64,000 nucleotides of DNA, taken from assembly GCA_963835555.1 (NCBI GenBank), contig CAWIGC010000035.1, positions 1 to 64,000 on the forward strand, read 5' to 3'. Of this stretch, positions 53,152 through 61,832 are shown one piece after another. Under the pieces are notes generated by a model, which was not told the DNA's origin, did not search any database, and saw only the letters and a list, made by a program, of their open reading frames with translations. The DNA is from Sulfopaludibacter sp963835555. GTDB lineage: Bacteria > Acidobacteriota > Terriglobia > Bryobacterales > Bryobacteraceae. A program made the position numbers and the translations under genes. Within the stretch, counting starts at the first letter, position 1. Every line of letters begins with the position of its first letter.

Positions 53152-54030
53152 CTACACCGCTACTACGGGGCAAGGCGATTCGCGCAGAATCGCGTAGGCA
53201 TTGGTATGGAGGCGGCCCAGCACTCCGGTATGACGGCCGCGCCCGATGACCAGCAGATCGGCCTTCCAGGTGGCGGCGGTTTCGGCGATGGCATGGGGCG
53301 GGTCTCCCACGGGAATGGACACTTCGCCGGCGATTTCCAGATCCTCGAGCATTCCGCAGATCCGCTTGCGGGCGTCCGCGGCAACGTGGATGGACCAGTC
53401 GGGGTCGAAATACACGCCGCCCAGCCGCGTCACGGAGGAGGGGATGGCATGCACCACCGCCAGGGATGCGCCGTATGTACCCGCGAATTCGCCTGCCCAT
53501 CCCAGAATGCTCCGGCTGTCCAGTGCCAGATCCAGGGCGCAGAGCACGCGGGCAAAGACCGGGTCCGGCCGGCAGGGCGCCTGTTCCATATGCGGGCCCG
53601 TCCAGACCGGACACTCCGCGTCATGGATGACTTTGGCCGTGACCGAGCCCAGCAGAAAGCGGCGGAACGGGCCGCGTCCATGGGTGGGCATGACGATGAG
53701 GCCGGCATCGATGGTCCGCGCGTATTGCACGATGACGTGCGCGGGATCGCCTTCCAGTATGGTGCGCGTAACCGCGAGACCCTGCAATTCGGCAGTTCCG
53801 AATTGATCCAACCGGTCCCTGCGATCGGCCACAACCTCGGCTTGCAGATCGGGAGCGCTGGTATAAGCGGCAGCTTCCGAAAATCCGTAAACCGAAGCAG
53901 GAGGTATGACTACGTGAAGCATTGCGATTTCGCAATGAAAATGGCGGGCTAGTGCGCCGGCATACTGGATCGCACCCTGGCAGCGCGGTGAGAACTCTAC
54001 CGGCACCAGGATTCTGGTGAGCATCGCCAT
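53152..54030 (-). CDS. Tandem universal stress protein (UspA type)
   Basis: 292 aa with two Usp domains. Domain 1 is ILVPVEFSPRCQGAIQYAGA through AGLIVMPTHGRGPFRRFLLG, with the ATP motif G-2x-G-9x-G(S/T): GRGPFRRFLLGSVTAK. Domain 2 is RVLCALDLALDSRSILGWAG through ADLLVIGRGRHTGVLGRLHT, ending SPCPVVAV. Such proteins bind ATP and help cells survive starvation or stress. It is convergent with the S9 peptidase gene and divergent from the YbaK gene. Confidence 0.9.
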   Translation of the reverse strand: MAMLTRILVPVEFSPRCQGAIQYAGALARHFHCEIAMLHVVIPPASVYGFSEAAAYTSAPDLQAEVVADRRDRLDQFGTAELQGLAVTRTILEGDPAHVIVQYARTIDAGLIVMPTHGRGPFRRFLLGSVTAKVIHDAECPVWTGPHMEQAPCRPDPVFARVLCALDLALDSRSILGWAGEFAGTYGASLAVVHAIPSSVTRLGGVYFDPDWSIHVAADARKRICGMLEDLEIAGEVSIPVGDPPHAIAETAATWKADLLVIGRGRHTGVLGRLHTNAYAILRESPCPVVAV

Positions 54031-54132
54031 GACAGAGTCTCGAATTCAGCTTTATTATACGGCGCAACCGGTAGTTTAGGCTCTTTTATCTGAGCAGCGA
54101 CAGGCGTACAATCGGCGTAGCGGAGGTATGCC

Positions 54133-54621
54133 ATGCCGCATCAGCAGAAACTGCGCAGCGTCCTGGAGGCCAACCACCTCGCTTTCACCCAGACCACTCA
54201 TACCGCTGCCTTTACGGCCCGCGAGGTCGCATCGGTGGAGCACCTGCCCGCACGGGAGGTTGCCAAGACGGTCGTACTTTTTGGCGATGGGGGATTTCAC
54301 ATGATTGTGATTCCCGCCAACAGACTGGTGGATTTCCAGGAGGTCCGGCTCGCTCTGGGACTGTCTCACGTCCGCCTGGCGACCGAAGAAGAATTGAGCA
54401 AGTTGTTTCCCGATTGCGAACTGGGAGCCATGCCGCCGGTGGGCAGCATCTACGACATGCCTGTGTACCTGGATGCCAGCCTGGCGGCCGAGCCGGAGAT
54501 CGTTTTCAATGCGGGAACCCACCGCGAAGCGATTCACATGCAGACCGCCGATTATCGCCGGCTGGTGTCTCCCACGGTAGTCTCTCTCAGCCGCGCCGAG
54601 ACGCCCCGGCACGGCTGGTGA
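54133..54621 (+). CDS. YbaK/ProX-type aminoacyl-tRNA deacylase
   Basis: 162 aa. AFTARETAS-like segment TAAFTAREVASVEHLPAREV, then the catalytic Lys in AKTVVLFGDGGFHMIVIPAN and LVDFQEVRLALGLSHVRLAT, CELGAMPPVGSIYDMPVYLD and IVFNAGTHREAIHMQTADYR define the family. It removes wrong amino acids from tRNA in trans. The last ~15 residues vary in the family. Confidence 0.88.
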   Translation: MPHQQKLRSVLEANHLAFTQTTHTAAFTAREVASVEHLPAREVAKTVVLFGDGGFHMIVIPANRLVDFQEVRLALGLSHVRLATEEELSKLFPDCELGAMPPVGSIYDMPVYLDASLAAEPEIVFNAGTHREAIHMQTADYRRLVSPTVVSLSRAETPRHGW

Positions 54622-54664
54622 GCTTTGAGCGGCCTCGACAGACGACGCGAACGGATCGTCTGTC

Positions 54665-56143
54665 CTACTTTTTTCTAGCGGCGGCGACCATCTCTTTCAC
54701 GCGCGCCATCAGTTCCGGGGCGTGATAGGGAATCCCGTCTTTGATGGTCCATTCCACGCCGCCGGTGCGGATCACTTTGCCGCCCTGGATCTCATCCACT
54801 CCGGTGGGGTACAGGACTTTGAGGTTTTCCAGCGGATTGCCGTTGACTACAATCAGGTCCGCGGCCCACCCGGCGCGGACGCGCCCCAAACGGTCCTGCT
54901 GGCCGAGGATGCGGGCGTTGTTGCCGGTGGCCTGTTGGATAATCTTGAGCGGATGGAATCCGGCTTCCTGGTGCAACTCCATCCCGCGGATCAGGCCGAA
55001 GCCGTACATCTGGTAAATGAAGCCGGCATCGTCGCCCATGCCGATCAGTCCGCCCAGGCGGTCGAACTGCCGGAGGGCGGCCATCCAGAGGCGGTAATTT
55101 TCCTTCCAGTAGGCTTCGTCCGTGGAAGTCCAGCCGATGAAGTACGACCCGTGGTTGGCCGGATTCGGCTTGAAATATTCCTCCAGCGTGGGATGCAGGT
55201 ACTCGGCGAACCAGGGCTGGGTCTGGGCGCGCTGCAGGTCGCGGCTGGCCTCATAGATATCCATGGTGGGATCCCACGCGACGTTGGCCTGCACCATGGC
55301 TTCGAGGACCTTGGTGAGCCGCTCGGGATTGGCTTCACGGAACAGATGGCCGGCATAACGGAAGCGGTCCGTCTCGTTGTTGTAGTTATAGGACGGCGGG
55401 AAGTGCTGCACGCCATCCTCGATGGCGGCGTCGGGAATGCCGTACCAGTGCTCGATGCTGGTGGTGCCGAACTTGATATCGTCCCAGGCGTTGGTCTCCT
55501 CTACGCCGGCATGGTGCGCGATGCGAAGGCCCAGCTTGTGGGCTTCGTCTTCCATGGCCTGCATGGTGTCGCGGTCGATTCCCAGAATCTTGATGCCGTC
55601 GGCGCCCATCTGCTTCAGTTCGCGAACGTGCGCGCGGGCCGCGGCGGCGTCTTTGGGCCGGCCGAACATGGGATAGACGAAGATGCGCGGAGCGGCGATC
55701 TCACCTTCGGCGCTCTGCCGGCGGAGTTCCAGGGCGCGCTTCGTATCGCTGCCCACGTCGCGGACGGTGGTGATGCCGCAGGCCAGCCAGATATCCAGCT
55801 CGTAGGCGATGGGCTGGGGCTTTCCGCCGCGTTCCTCCTGCAGGTGCGCGTGCGCGTTGATCAGGCCCGGCATAACGTACTTGCCGGTGGCATCGATCAC
55901 GGCATCCGCCTGTACGCCGCCGCGCCCTCCGCGGCTCTGAGACACCGGATCCAGCGCAATCACGTCGCTGATGGTATTGTTTTCGATCACGATATCCTTG
56001 GGTCCGCTGGCCGGCGTGCCGTTGCCATCGATCACCGTCGCGTTGTGAATCAGCAGGCGGCGCACGCGCCTCCCGCTTACCGGCAAACTCTGTGCCCAGG
56101 CCGTGGCGATCGAGAGGCACACGATCAGAAAACGAAGCGTCAT
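54665..56143 (-). CDS. Exported imidazolonepropionase-like amidohydrolase
   Basis: 492 aa with a signal peptide (MTLRFLIVCLSIATAWAQSL). The metal-dependent hydrolase fold: LLIHNATVIDGNGTPASGPK, first HxH in MPGLINAHAHLQEERGGK, GITTVRDVGSDTKRALELRR, then GLRIAHHAGVEETNAW and STSIEHWYG-like histidines, and Asp in GGLIGMGDDAGFIYQMYGFG. The C-terminus is NNARILGQQDRLGRVRAGWA and ADLIVVNGNPLENLKVLYPT. Substrate unknown, perhaps cyclic amides or peptides. It is the last gene of a three-gene unit with an outer-membrane protein and a TonB-type receptor. Confidence 0.88.
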   Translation of the reverse strand: MTLRFLIVCLSIATAWAQSLPVSGRRVRRLLIHNATVIDGNGTPASGPKDIVIENNTISDVIALDPVSQSRGGRGGVQADAVIDATGKYVMPGLINAHAHLQEERGGKPQPIAYELDIWLACGITTVRDVGSDTKRALELRRQSAEGEIAAPRIFVYPMFGRPKDAAAARAHVRELKQMGADGIKILGIDRDTMQAMEDEAHKLGLRIAHHAGVEETNAWDDIKFGTTSIEHWYGIPDAAIEDGVQHFPPSYNYNNETDRFRYAGHLFREANPERLTKVLEAMVQANVAWDPTMDIYEASRDLQRAQTQPWFAEYLHPTLEEYFKPNPANHGSYFIGWTSTDEAYWKENYRLWMAALRQFDRLGGLIGMGDDAGFIYQMYGFGLIRGMELHQEAGFHPLKIIQQATGNNARILGQQDRLGRVRAGWAADLIVVNGNPLENLKVLYPTGVDEIQGGKVIRTGGVEWTIKDGIPYHAPELMARVKEMVAAARKK

Positions 56144-56162
56144 GGGTTCGATTGTGCCACAA

Positions 56163-56786
56163 CTAAAACGTGTAGCTCACTCCGAAAAGCGGGGTGAACT
56201 GCTGGAAGACGCCGCGGGCCGTGTTGTGGGGCGCGGGCACAATCTGCTGGCGGGGGAAGGTGGTCATGTAGTCGCGAAACTCCGCCCGCAGGACCATGTG
56301 CGGGATGAGCTGGAGCTTTACGCCTCCGCCGGCCACGAACACCACTTTCCAGACGTCGTTGGTGGTGAGGCTGGCGACCTGAGGGATGGGTTGCGGGAAC
56401 GGCGCGGGGCCGGCGATGATGTACTCCTTGCCGCCGGCGCCGCCTTCCACGAACGGCCGCCAGCGATATTGGCGCTTCTTGAAATAAAAGAGGGCGTTCA
56501 TGGTCAGCGCATCCGACTGGCCCTGGATGTCGGTCTTGACGCCGGCGCCCTGCAGGAACGGGTGCCCGTCGTGGTACAGATACTGAAATTCGCCGGAGAT
56601 GTAATCCGAAACGTCTTCTCCGATGTTGATGCCCGCGGCGAAGCGATTGCGAATGCCGGCCTGCACGGTCTGGGCGTCCGAAAAGATGGTGCCGTTGTTA
56701 TAGATCCCATATCCGACGGTCGCGCCAATTTCGTAGTGCTGTCCCCACGCGGCTCCGGCGAAAAGTAAGACGGCCAGGTATCTCAT
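56163..56786 (-). CDS. Outer-membrane beta-barrel protein (OmpA/OmpW-like)
   Basis: 207 aa with a signal (MRYLAVLLFAGAAWGQHYEI). Alternating strands such as ISGEFQYLYHDGHPFLQGAG, YRWRPFVEGGAGGKEYIIAG and VVFVAGGGVKLQLIPHMVLR, ending FTPLFGVSYTF with the C-terminal Phe needed for barrel assembly. Predicted as an 8-stranded barrel. It lies 5 bases after the receptor gene. Confidence 0.8.
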   Translation of the reverse strand: MRYLAVLLFAGAAWGQHYEIGATVGYGIYNNGTIFSDAQTVQAGIRNRFAAGINIGEDVSDYISGEFQYLYHDGHPFLQGAGVKTDIQGQSDALTMNALFYFKKRQYRWRPFVEGGAGGKEYIIAGPAPFPQPIPQVASLTTNDVWKVVFVAGGGVKLQLIPHMVLRAEFRDYMTTFPRQQIVPAPHNTARGVFQQFTPLFGVSYTF

Positions 56787-56791
56787 ATCGA

Positions 56792-59290
56792 TTATTTTCC
56801 CCCGGCGCGGCCGAAGAACCGGATCCGCACCACGAAATGACGCCCCTCCGGTCCCAGAAACTGGGGAAACTGCGGCGTACCGGTGACGTTGTTCACACTG
56901 GTATAGTTGGCGCGGCCGGTCAGGTTGTCCACTCCGCCGCGCAGGGCGAAGCGGTAACCGTGCAGCGTCACCATTCGCTCAATGGCCAGGTTCAAGTCGA
57001 AATTCATGGGATAGCGGTACGAATCGAAAGCGCCGGCGATGACGCCCGTATCGGCTCGCGCGGAAAACGCGAATCCCGTGCGCATATCGGCCATCGCCGT
57101 TATGGCCCAATCCTTCCAGGGCAGCGGCAGGTACGCCCATGCCAGCAGGCGGTTGGGCGCGTCCCACGGCATCGGCGCCAGGGTCCCCAGCACCTGGAAG
57201 GGCTGCGGGAAATTGGGATCGATCACAGCGTTGGAGAGGGCCCGCGAATGCGTATAGGAGGCCATCCACTCATATTGGCCGGTGAGGGTCTGGTGCACCG
57301 ATACGGCGACCGAATCGTAATTATCGCGGCGCAGGTTGGTGAGTTGATAGAGGCCGGCGGATTGTCCGCTGGGCAGCGGGAGGAGCGAGGGCGGCGCATC
57401 CGGCGCCAGCGTATTGAGGAAGGCGAACCCATCGGTTCCCCTGCGCCGCAGATATTTCGCCGTGACGGTGAGCCGCGAACCGATGCGGTGTTCGGCATCC
57501 AGCGTCCAGTTGGAGGCGCGCGGCAGTTGCAGGGAAGTATTGCCGATAGCGAAGGACGAGGGCGCCGCCGGTCCAGCGGGCGTGCCGTTGGCGTTGTATT
57601 GCGTGGTATAGGCCGTCTGGTCCAGGGGGAGTCCCAACATCGCCATGGTCACCGCGTCGTGCGTGATGGCGTACCCTCCGGAAATACTGGTGCCGCCGTT
57701 GGCGAAAGGCGACCAGGTAAAAGCCAGGCGCGGCGACCAGGCCAGAGCGCCGAGTTGCCGCTCCCAATCCTGGCGGATGCCCAGCGTGAATTGCAGTTGC
57801 TTCCGCACGCGCCAGGTGTCGAGCAGGTAGCTGGACATTTCGGTATCGCGCACCTGAAAGTTCGCGGGGGTTGGGAACAATGTCTGCAGGATCAACTGGC
57901 CGGAAGTCCCCAGCACCTGGTAGCCCGTGCGGCGAAAGTCGCCGGTATAGCCGATCCAATCGGCATCCGCGCCGGCTTCGATCTGGTGAGAGCCTGCGAA
58001 CTGGAACTTCGGCAGGTAGGCATGAATCAGCACCTGGTCGCGCGAGGCTCCCTGATTCGAGTTCACGAAATAGTTGCCGGTGTTGCCCTGGGGAGCGATC
58101 AAATACAGACTCGGTCCCTGGGGACTCTGGGAATCGGAGAATTCATTGTGCGCGTAGCCGAACTCGACCAACATGCCGTGCCCGAAGTACTTCTGGTCCT
58201 TGAGGCTCCCGAAATACTGCCGGGTATGCACCGTCGATGTGGTGGAAACCGGATTGAGCGGCCCCAGACCCACGCGGCTTTCGTTATCGACGTTTATCAG
58301 GAAATCGGCGTACAGAAGGTTCGAGGGCGTCAGGTTCACCTGCGTGTGCAGGAGATTGCTGCCGGCCCAACCGGTCCGCGTATCCTGCCCGCTCGGCAGG
58401 CCGGTCACGAGCGACTCGGTGTATTCGGATTGGAAGGTGTCGGAGAACCAGGCGCGGCCCTTGACGATGGGTCCCGATGCGCCCACCCGCGGATACCAGT
58501 TTCCCAGGTGGAGCCCCTGCTGCACGCTGAGGCCGGGGATGAAGTCGGTGGCGGTGTAGTGGAAATTGTCGGTGCCGGTTTCGGTGCTCACGTTCAGTAC
58601 GCCGGCCGAGCCTTTTCCGAATTCCGGTGAGTAGCGGCCGGCGGTGAGTTCCATCGAACGGATCCCTTCCACCGCGAGTACGGTTTGAAACTGGCCGGTG
58701 ATGGGGTCGGTGATATTGAATCCGTTGAGCTGGTAGAGCACCTGGTTTTCGGCGGCTCCGTTGATGTGCAGCGTGCCGGTGGCGTCCTGCAGCACGCCCG
58801 GCATGAGCGGCAACGAGTTCCGCAGGCTGTGGCTGTTGGCGTACGGCATATCGTTCACTTCCGTGCCGGTGAGCTGTTCCTGGCTCTGCGCCTGTCCCGC
58901 CTCCAGGGGCGAGGTTTCTGCGTTGACGTTGACGGATTGAAACACCTCGCGGACGGTAGCGATCACCAGCGTCATCTCCTGCGAGGCTTCGATATGGGCC
59001 GGGCGGTCCTTGAGCTCGTAGTAACCTTCGCGATCGACGGTAATCAGGAAATCGCCGGGACCGGGGAAGGTCAGGCTGAATGCGCCGGTGGGATCGGTGC
59101 GGGCGCTCCAGAGGTTGGGGGAGTCCGTGGCCGGACGCACGCTGACGCGCGCATTGCGCACCGGCGCCTCGTTTTCATCGACCACTTTTCCGTGCAGGGT
59201 CACGTCCGCGGCGCACAGCGAGGAGGCGGCCAGGAGGCCGGCGAATACCCAGTTGAATTGTCCGAGGCCGCGCACGTATCTTCCCTCCAT
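56792..59290 (-). CDS. TonB-dependent receptor (Oar-like) with carboxypeptidase-regulatory domain
   Basis: 832 aa. The signal is FNWVFAGLLAASSLCAADVT. An N-terminal CarboxypepD_reg domain (LHGKVVDENEAPVRNARVSV, GAFSLTFPGPGDFLITVDRE) is followed by a plug (NSHSLRNSLPLMPGVLQDAT, NGAAENQVLYQLNGFNITDP, VEGIRSMELTAGRYSPEFGK) and a 22-strand type barrel, ending LGPEGRHFVVRIRFFGRAGG. Such receptors import large substrates in Acidobacteria. It heads a minus-strand operon with a small barrel and an amidohydrolase, which may process what it imports. Confidence 0.88.
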   Translation of the reverse strand: MEGRYVRGLGQFNWVFAGLLAASSLCAADVTLHGKVVDENEAPVRNARVSVRPATDSPNLWSARTDPTGAFSLTFPGPGDFLITVDREGYYELKDRPAHIEASQEMTLVIATVREVFQSVNVNAETSPLEAGQAQSQEQLTGTEVNDMPYANSHSLRNSLPLMPGVLQDATGTLHINGAAENQVLYQLNGFNITDPITGQFQTVLAVEGIRSMELTAGRYSPEFGKGSAGVLNVSTETGTDNFHYTATDFIPGLSVQQGLHLGNWYPRVGASGPIVKGRAWFSDTFQSEYTESLVTGLPSGQDTRTGWAGSNLLHTQVNLTPSNLLYADFLINVDNESRVGLGPLNPVSTTSTVHTRQYFGSLKDQKYFGHGMLVEFGYAHNEFSDSQSPQGPSLYLIAPQGNTGNYFVNSNQGASRDQVLIHAYLPKFQFAGSHQIEAGADADWIGYTGDFRRTGYQVLGTSGQLILQTLFPTPANFQVRDTEMSSYLLDTWRVRKQLQFTLGIRQDWERQLGALAWSPRLAFTWSPFANGGTSISGGYAITHDAVTMAMLGLPLDQTAYTTQYNANGTPAGPAAPSSFAIGNTSLQLPRASNWTLDAEHRIGSRLTVTAKYLRRRGTDGFAFLNTLAPDAPPSLLPLPSGQSAGLYQLTNLRRDNYDSVAVSVHQTLTGQYEWMASYTHSRALSNAVIDPNFPQPFQVLGTLAPMPWDAPNRLLAWAYLPLPWKDWAITAMADMRTGFAFSARADTGVIAGAFDSYRYPMNFDLNLAIERMVTLHGYRFALRGGVDNLTGRANYTSVNNVTGTPQFPQFLGPEGRHFVVRIRFFGRAGGK

Positions 59291-59369
59291 AATAGTGCCC
59301 GCGGCGCGACCCGGGAAACGGCATTTGGTTGCGGGCTACAGTGCGGTTAGAATGGAAGAAGCCTTCCGA

Positions 59370-59446
59370 GGGCGGTTAGCTCAGCTGGTTAGAGCGTCTG
59401 GTTTACACCCAGAAGGTCGGGGGTTCGAACCCCTCACCGCCCACCA
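59370..59446 (+). tRNA. tRNA-Val (anticodon TAC)
   Basis: 77 nt with encoded CCA. The acceptor pairs GGGCGGT with ACCGCCC. The D arm is TAGCTCAGCTGGTTAGAGC. The anticodon stem TCTGG/CCAGA holds the loop TTTACAC, anticodon TAC. The T arm is GGGGGTTCGAACCCCTC. It reads GUA valine codons. An integrase remnant starts 16 bases after its 3' end. Confidence 0.95.
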
Positions 59447-59462
59447 TGTGACTGCTTTCTGT

Positions 59463-59640
59463 TCAGTTGATTGCAGCGGATTCGCCGCGGACGCCTTCGG
59501 CCGCACTTTCCGGGTTGTGCCCAGAATTGTGCGCGCCTACTACCGCGCGTGCCTTTTCCATCGCGTCGAGAATCGTTTGCTCTTGCGGGTGAACGTAGCG
59601 TTTCGTGGTGTTCAGGCGATCCCTGCCGCCTTCGCGCGGT
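59463..59640 (-). pseudogene. Tyrosine-recombinase (phage integrase) C-terminal remnant
   Basis: The minus frame reads RDRLNTTKRYVHPQEQTILD and AMEKARAVVGAHNSGHNPE, ending at TGA (59463-59465). LNTTKRYVHPQ contains the catalytic Tyr of tyrosine integrases (GHSSLNTTxRYxHP). No catalytic Arg or the rest of the protein is found upstream. Lying directly beside the 3' end of tRNA-Val, it is the scar of an integrative element that used this tRNA as its attachment site. Confidence 0.65.
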
Positions 59641-60089
59641 CCCGGAAATCAGCGGCCCGCCAGTGGCCCACCAGCAAGGTTTCATTGAGCCAGTCGCCAG
59701 CCTCAGCCACCGCCGGCGATGGCCTCGTCAGCCGTCGTTGTTACAGGCTCGGACTTTTAGCCGCCCCAACTCCGGAGATTTGGGGGGTGCACCGGTGGTT
59801 GGCCGATTTCGCGCAGGAATCGAGGCCTGCACAGGCCGCAAAGCTCTCATTGGAGCCGGATCATGAGCAGGGACGTACCGGTCGCCAACTGAGGAGTGTC
59901 CGCCTCCGCGCTGCGCAAGAGCGGCCGCGCAAAGCAGAACCGATAACCCGAAAATCCTCTCCGTATTCGTTGCTCCGGGGTATGCACGAGCACGCGTTTG
60001 GCCAACTGGTGTTCGACCGGGGCGTAACGTATGGGTAATGCGGACCAACGCCGCACGGAAGACGATTCCTGCCGCCCGCCGCCGGAACA
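59641..60089. other. No intact gene; probable debris of an integrated element
   Basis: Only short mixed frames. A minus-strand stretch near 59,640-59,710 reads EAGDWLNETLLVGHWRAADF and ends in a TGA; it could be the end of a lost gene. Nothing else is recognisable before the CsbD gene. Confidence 0.35.
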
Positions 60090-60317
60090 TCAGTGGTTTT
60101 TCGATGCTCCGACAACGTCCAGTAGGGAACGAGACCACTCGTCGACTTGCTTCTCGGCTTCCTGCGGAGTAATCCCATATCTTTTCTGGATGCGCCCGAC
60201 AAGATGCCCCTTTACGCCGGAGATTGCCTGCCAGTCATCGTCGGTGAGTTTGTTCCAGTGCGCCCGTGCCGAACCTGCAAACTCTTTCCACTGAGATTCG
60301 ATTCGATCCCACTTCAT
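60090..60317 (-). CDS. CsbD-family stress protein
   Basis: 75 aa: MKWDRIESQWKEFAGSARAH, WNKLTDDDWQAISGVKGHLV and GRIQKRYGITPQEAEKQVDE match CsbD-like proteins (W.KL.DDD...I.G....L.G..Q..YG...EEA...V). The start is preceded by TAGGAG. They are small, abundant, general-stress-induced proteins of unknown mechanism. It stands at the head of a run of small stress-type genes. Confidence 0.9.
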   Translation of the reverse strand: MKWDRIESQWKEFAGSARAHWNKLTDDDWQAISGVKGHLVGRIQKRYGITPQEAEKQVDEWSRSLLDVVGASKNH

Positions 60318-60619
60318 AATCTTGTTCTCCTACCTTGCTCCAGCACGAGCCCAGCCAATTGGTCCGGATCGACATCACCGCGCGGTTGAGGGGCTTGTGT
60401 TTGGCAGGGAAGAGTGCGAATCGGCAGTTTTCGCATTTTCGGGTGCAGGTATTGCTTTTGGCGGCTCAGTTGACCGCCCGCGAGCACCGCCGCCTCAGGG
60501 TAAAGAGCAGGGGTTTTTGTGGCCCAAGTCGTGCTGAAGAGGGTAGGCGGTTGCACAAAAGGCGCATCGGAGGATGACGCGGCCGCGAAGCACACCGGCA
60601 ATGACCGCGTGGAGGCTTT
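60318..60619. other. No gene recognised
   Basis: About 300 bases between the divergent CsbD gene and the small membrane protein gene. No frame is convincing on either strand; it probably contains the promoters of both. Confidence 0.4.
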
Positions 60620-60754
60620 ATGGAAAAGCAGATATCGAGTCTGGGAGGCCTATGGTACACCTATGGCCTCGTGCTTTTAATCCTGTTCGCCGCAGTTGCC
60701 CGAGCTGCAATAAAAGACATTCGGCTCGCGAAAGCTATGGCCAAAGCGAAATAG
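60620..60754 (+). CDS. Small single-span membrane protein (44 aa)
   Basis: ATG 60620 with GTGGAGG upstream. MEKQISSLGGLWYTYGLVLL, ILFAAVARAAIKDIRLAKAM and AKAK: one membrane span followed by a short basic cytoplasmic tail. It lies in a cluster of stress-type small genes. No named family is recognised. Confidence 0.55.
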   Translation: MEKQISSLGGLWYTYGLVLLILFAAVARAAIKDIRLAKAMAKAK

Positions 60755-60927
60755 AATTCCCCTGAACAGAGCAAGTTCCTGTCGCGACCAGAGAAAATGG
60801 GCGCGCCCTGGTCACAGGGCAGTCATCCGGCGCAAGGCAGCGTCTTAGTCAAGTATGCTTGCCATGATTTTCACTGGAACGGTAACCGGCGCGCTCTAAC
60901 AAAACAGATAGCCCAAGGAAGGAATTC

Positions 60928-61404
60928 ATGAGAACCTTTTCAACTACTGCATTTATGAGAATCGTTCTGCCGGCACTTCTGTTTGCGTTCTCTGTCTGCG
61001 CGCGTGACCGCAGCGCGCTGAACGGTACCTGGACTCTGGTCCCCGCGAAGAGCAATTTCGCCGGCCAGCCTGTCGTACAGACGGGAACCGTGACGATCAG
61101 CGACCGGGAAGGCATTATTATCGTCTCTCGCAGATTCGTGTATGAAGGCGCGAGCGAGACGTTCTTCTACCACGACATTACCGATGCCCAGCAGAACGCT
61201 ACCATTCATACCGGCAAGAATCTCAAGACCAAAACCCGTTGGGACCACGACGTCCTGAAGGTCACAACCACGGAATCGGGCGCGGTTACAGTCGAGAGCT
61301 ACACGCTGGCCGCGGATGGCACCATGACGGTCAGCGTCGAGAGGCCGGAACGTAAGCCAATTACCCTCATCTTCCAACATAAGGATGCCGAGTATCATGA
61401 CTGA
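60928..61404 (+). CDS. Exported hypothetical protein (158 aa)
   Basis: Ribosome-binding site AAGGAAGG. The signal is FMRIVLPALLFAFSVCARDR. The mature part, LNGTWTLVPAKSNFAGQPVV, then TVTISDREGIIIVSRRFVYE and TKTRWDHDVLKVTTTESGAV, is an all-beta, lipocalin-like fold as in many acidobacterial periplasmic proteins that begin 'NGTW.L...KS.F'. Ligand unknown. The next small ORF begins inside its last codons. Confidence 0.7.
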   Translation: MRTFSTTAFMRIVLPALLFAFSVCARDRSALNGTWTLVPAKSNFAGQPVVQTGTVTISDREGIIIVSRRFVYEGASETFFYHDITDAQQNATIHTGKNLKTKTRWDHDVLKVTTTESGAVTVESYTLAADGTMTVSVERPERKPITLIFQHKDAEYHD

Positions 61405-61522
61405 ACCTAGAGCGAACTGCGACGCGGGCGGCGGATCCGGCCAGTGTCCGCAGTGTCACGGCACCGGCCACAGAGAGCCCAGCCGAGCCAAGCAGTTCGG
61501 TCCCAGCACGGCTGGTATGTAA
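61397..61522 (+). CDS. Tiny zinc-ribbon-like protein (41 aa)
   Basis: The ATG overlaps the upstream stop by eight bases. MTEPRANCDAGGGSGQCPQC then HGTGHREPSRAKQFGPSTAG: one CPQCHGTGH motif of the CxxCxGxG type seen in DnaJ and other zinc modules, plus one extra Cys. With only one full CxxC it may bind zinc as a dimer. No family is assigned. Confidence 0.45.
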   Translation: MTEPRANCDAGGGSGQCPQCHGTGHREPSRAKQFGPSTAGM

Positions 61523-61558
61523 AGTGCATGTTGAGATTGTAAAGGAACCTATAAAACG

Positions 61559-61732
61559 ATGACCGAAACTACGAGTTCACCAACTGAAGTATTGCACTCC
61601 GAGAACCACGCAAAACTCACCTCGGAACAGATTGCGAAAGCTGTGGCGCGCCATAAGCGGGACCATTCCGGAGCCCCAGCCAAAGGCGCCGGGGGTGTTC
61701 CGCCAAAGGTGAAAAAAGGCGCCAAGGGCTAA
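61559..61732 (+). CDS. Small Lys/Ala-rich protein (57 aa)
   Basis: MTETTSSPTEVLHSENHAKL, TSEQIAKAVARHKRDHSGAP and AKGAGGVPPKVKKGAKG. The disordered, basic C-terminus resembles histone-H1-like or ribosome-associated small proteins. AAAGGAAC upstream can serve as a ribosome-binding site. Unknown function; placed among stress-type small genes. Confidence 0.5.
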   Translation: MTETTSSPTEVLHSENHAKLTSEQIAKAVARHKRDHSGAPAKGAGGVPPKVKKGAKG

Positions 61733-61832
61733 ATGCGCGTCACCGCGCCGATTCGCGCCGGACTACGCGTATTAGCAGGCCCGGCGGCGATCGCCTGCGT
61801 ATGGAAATCATCCGAGACTTGGGAGGAACATT

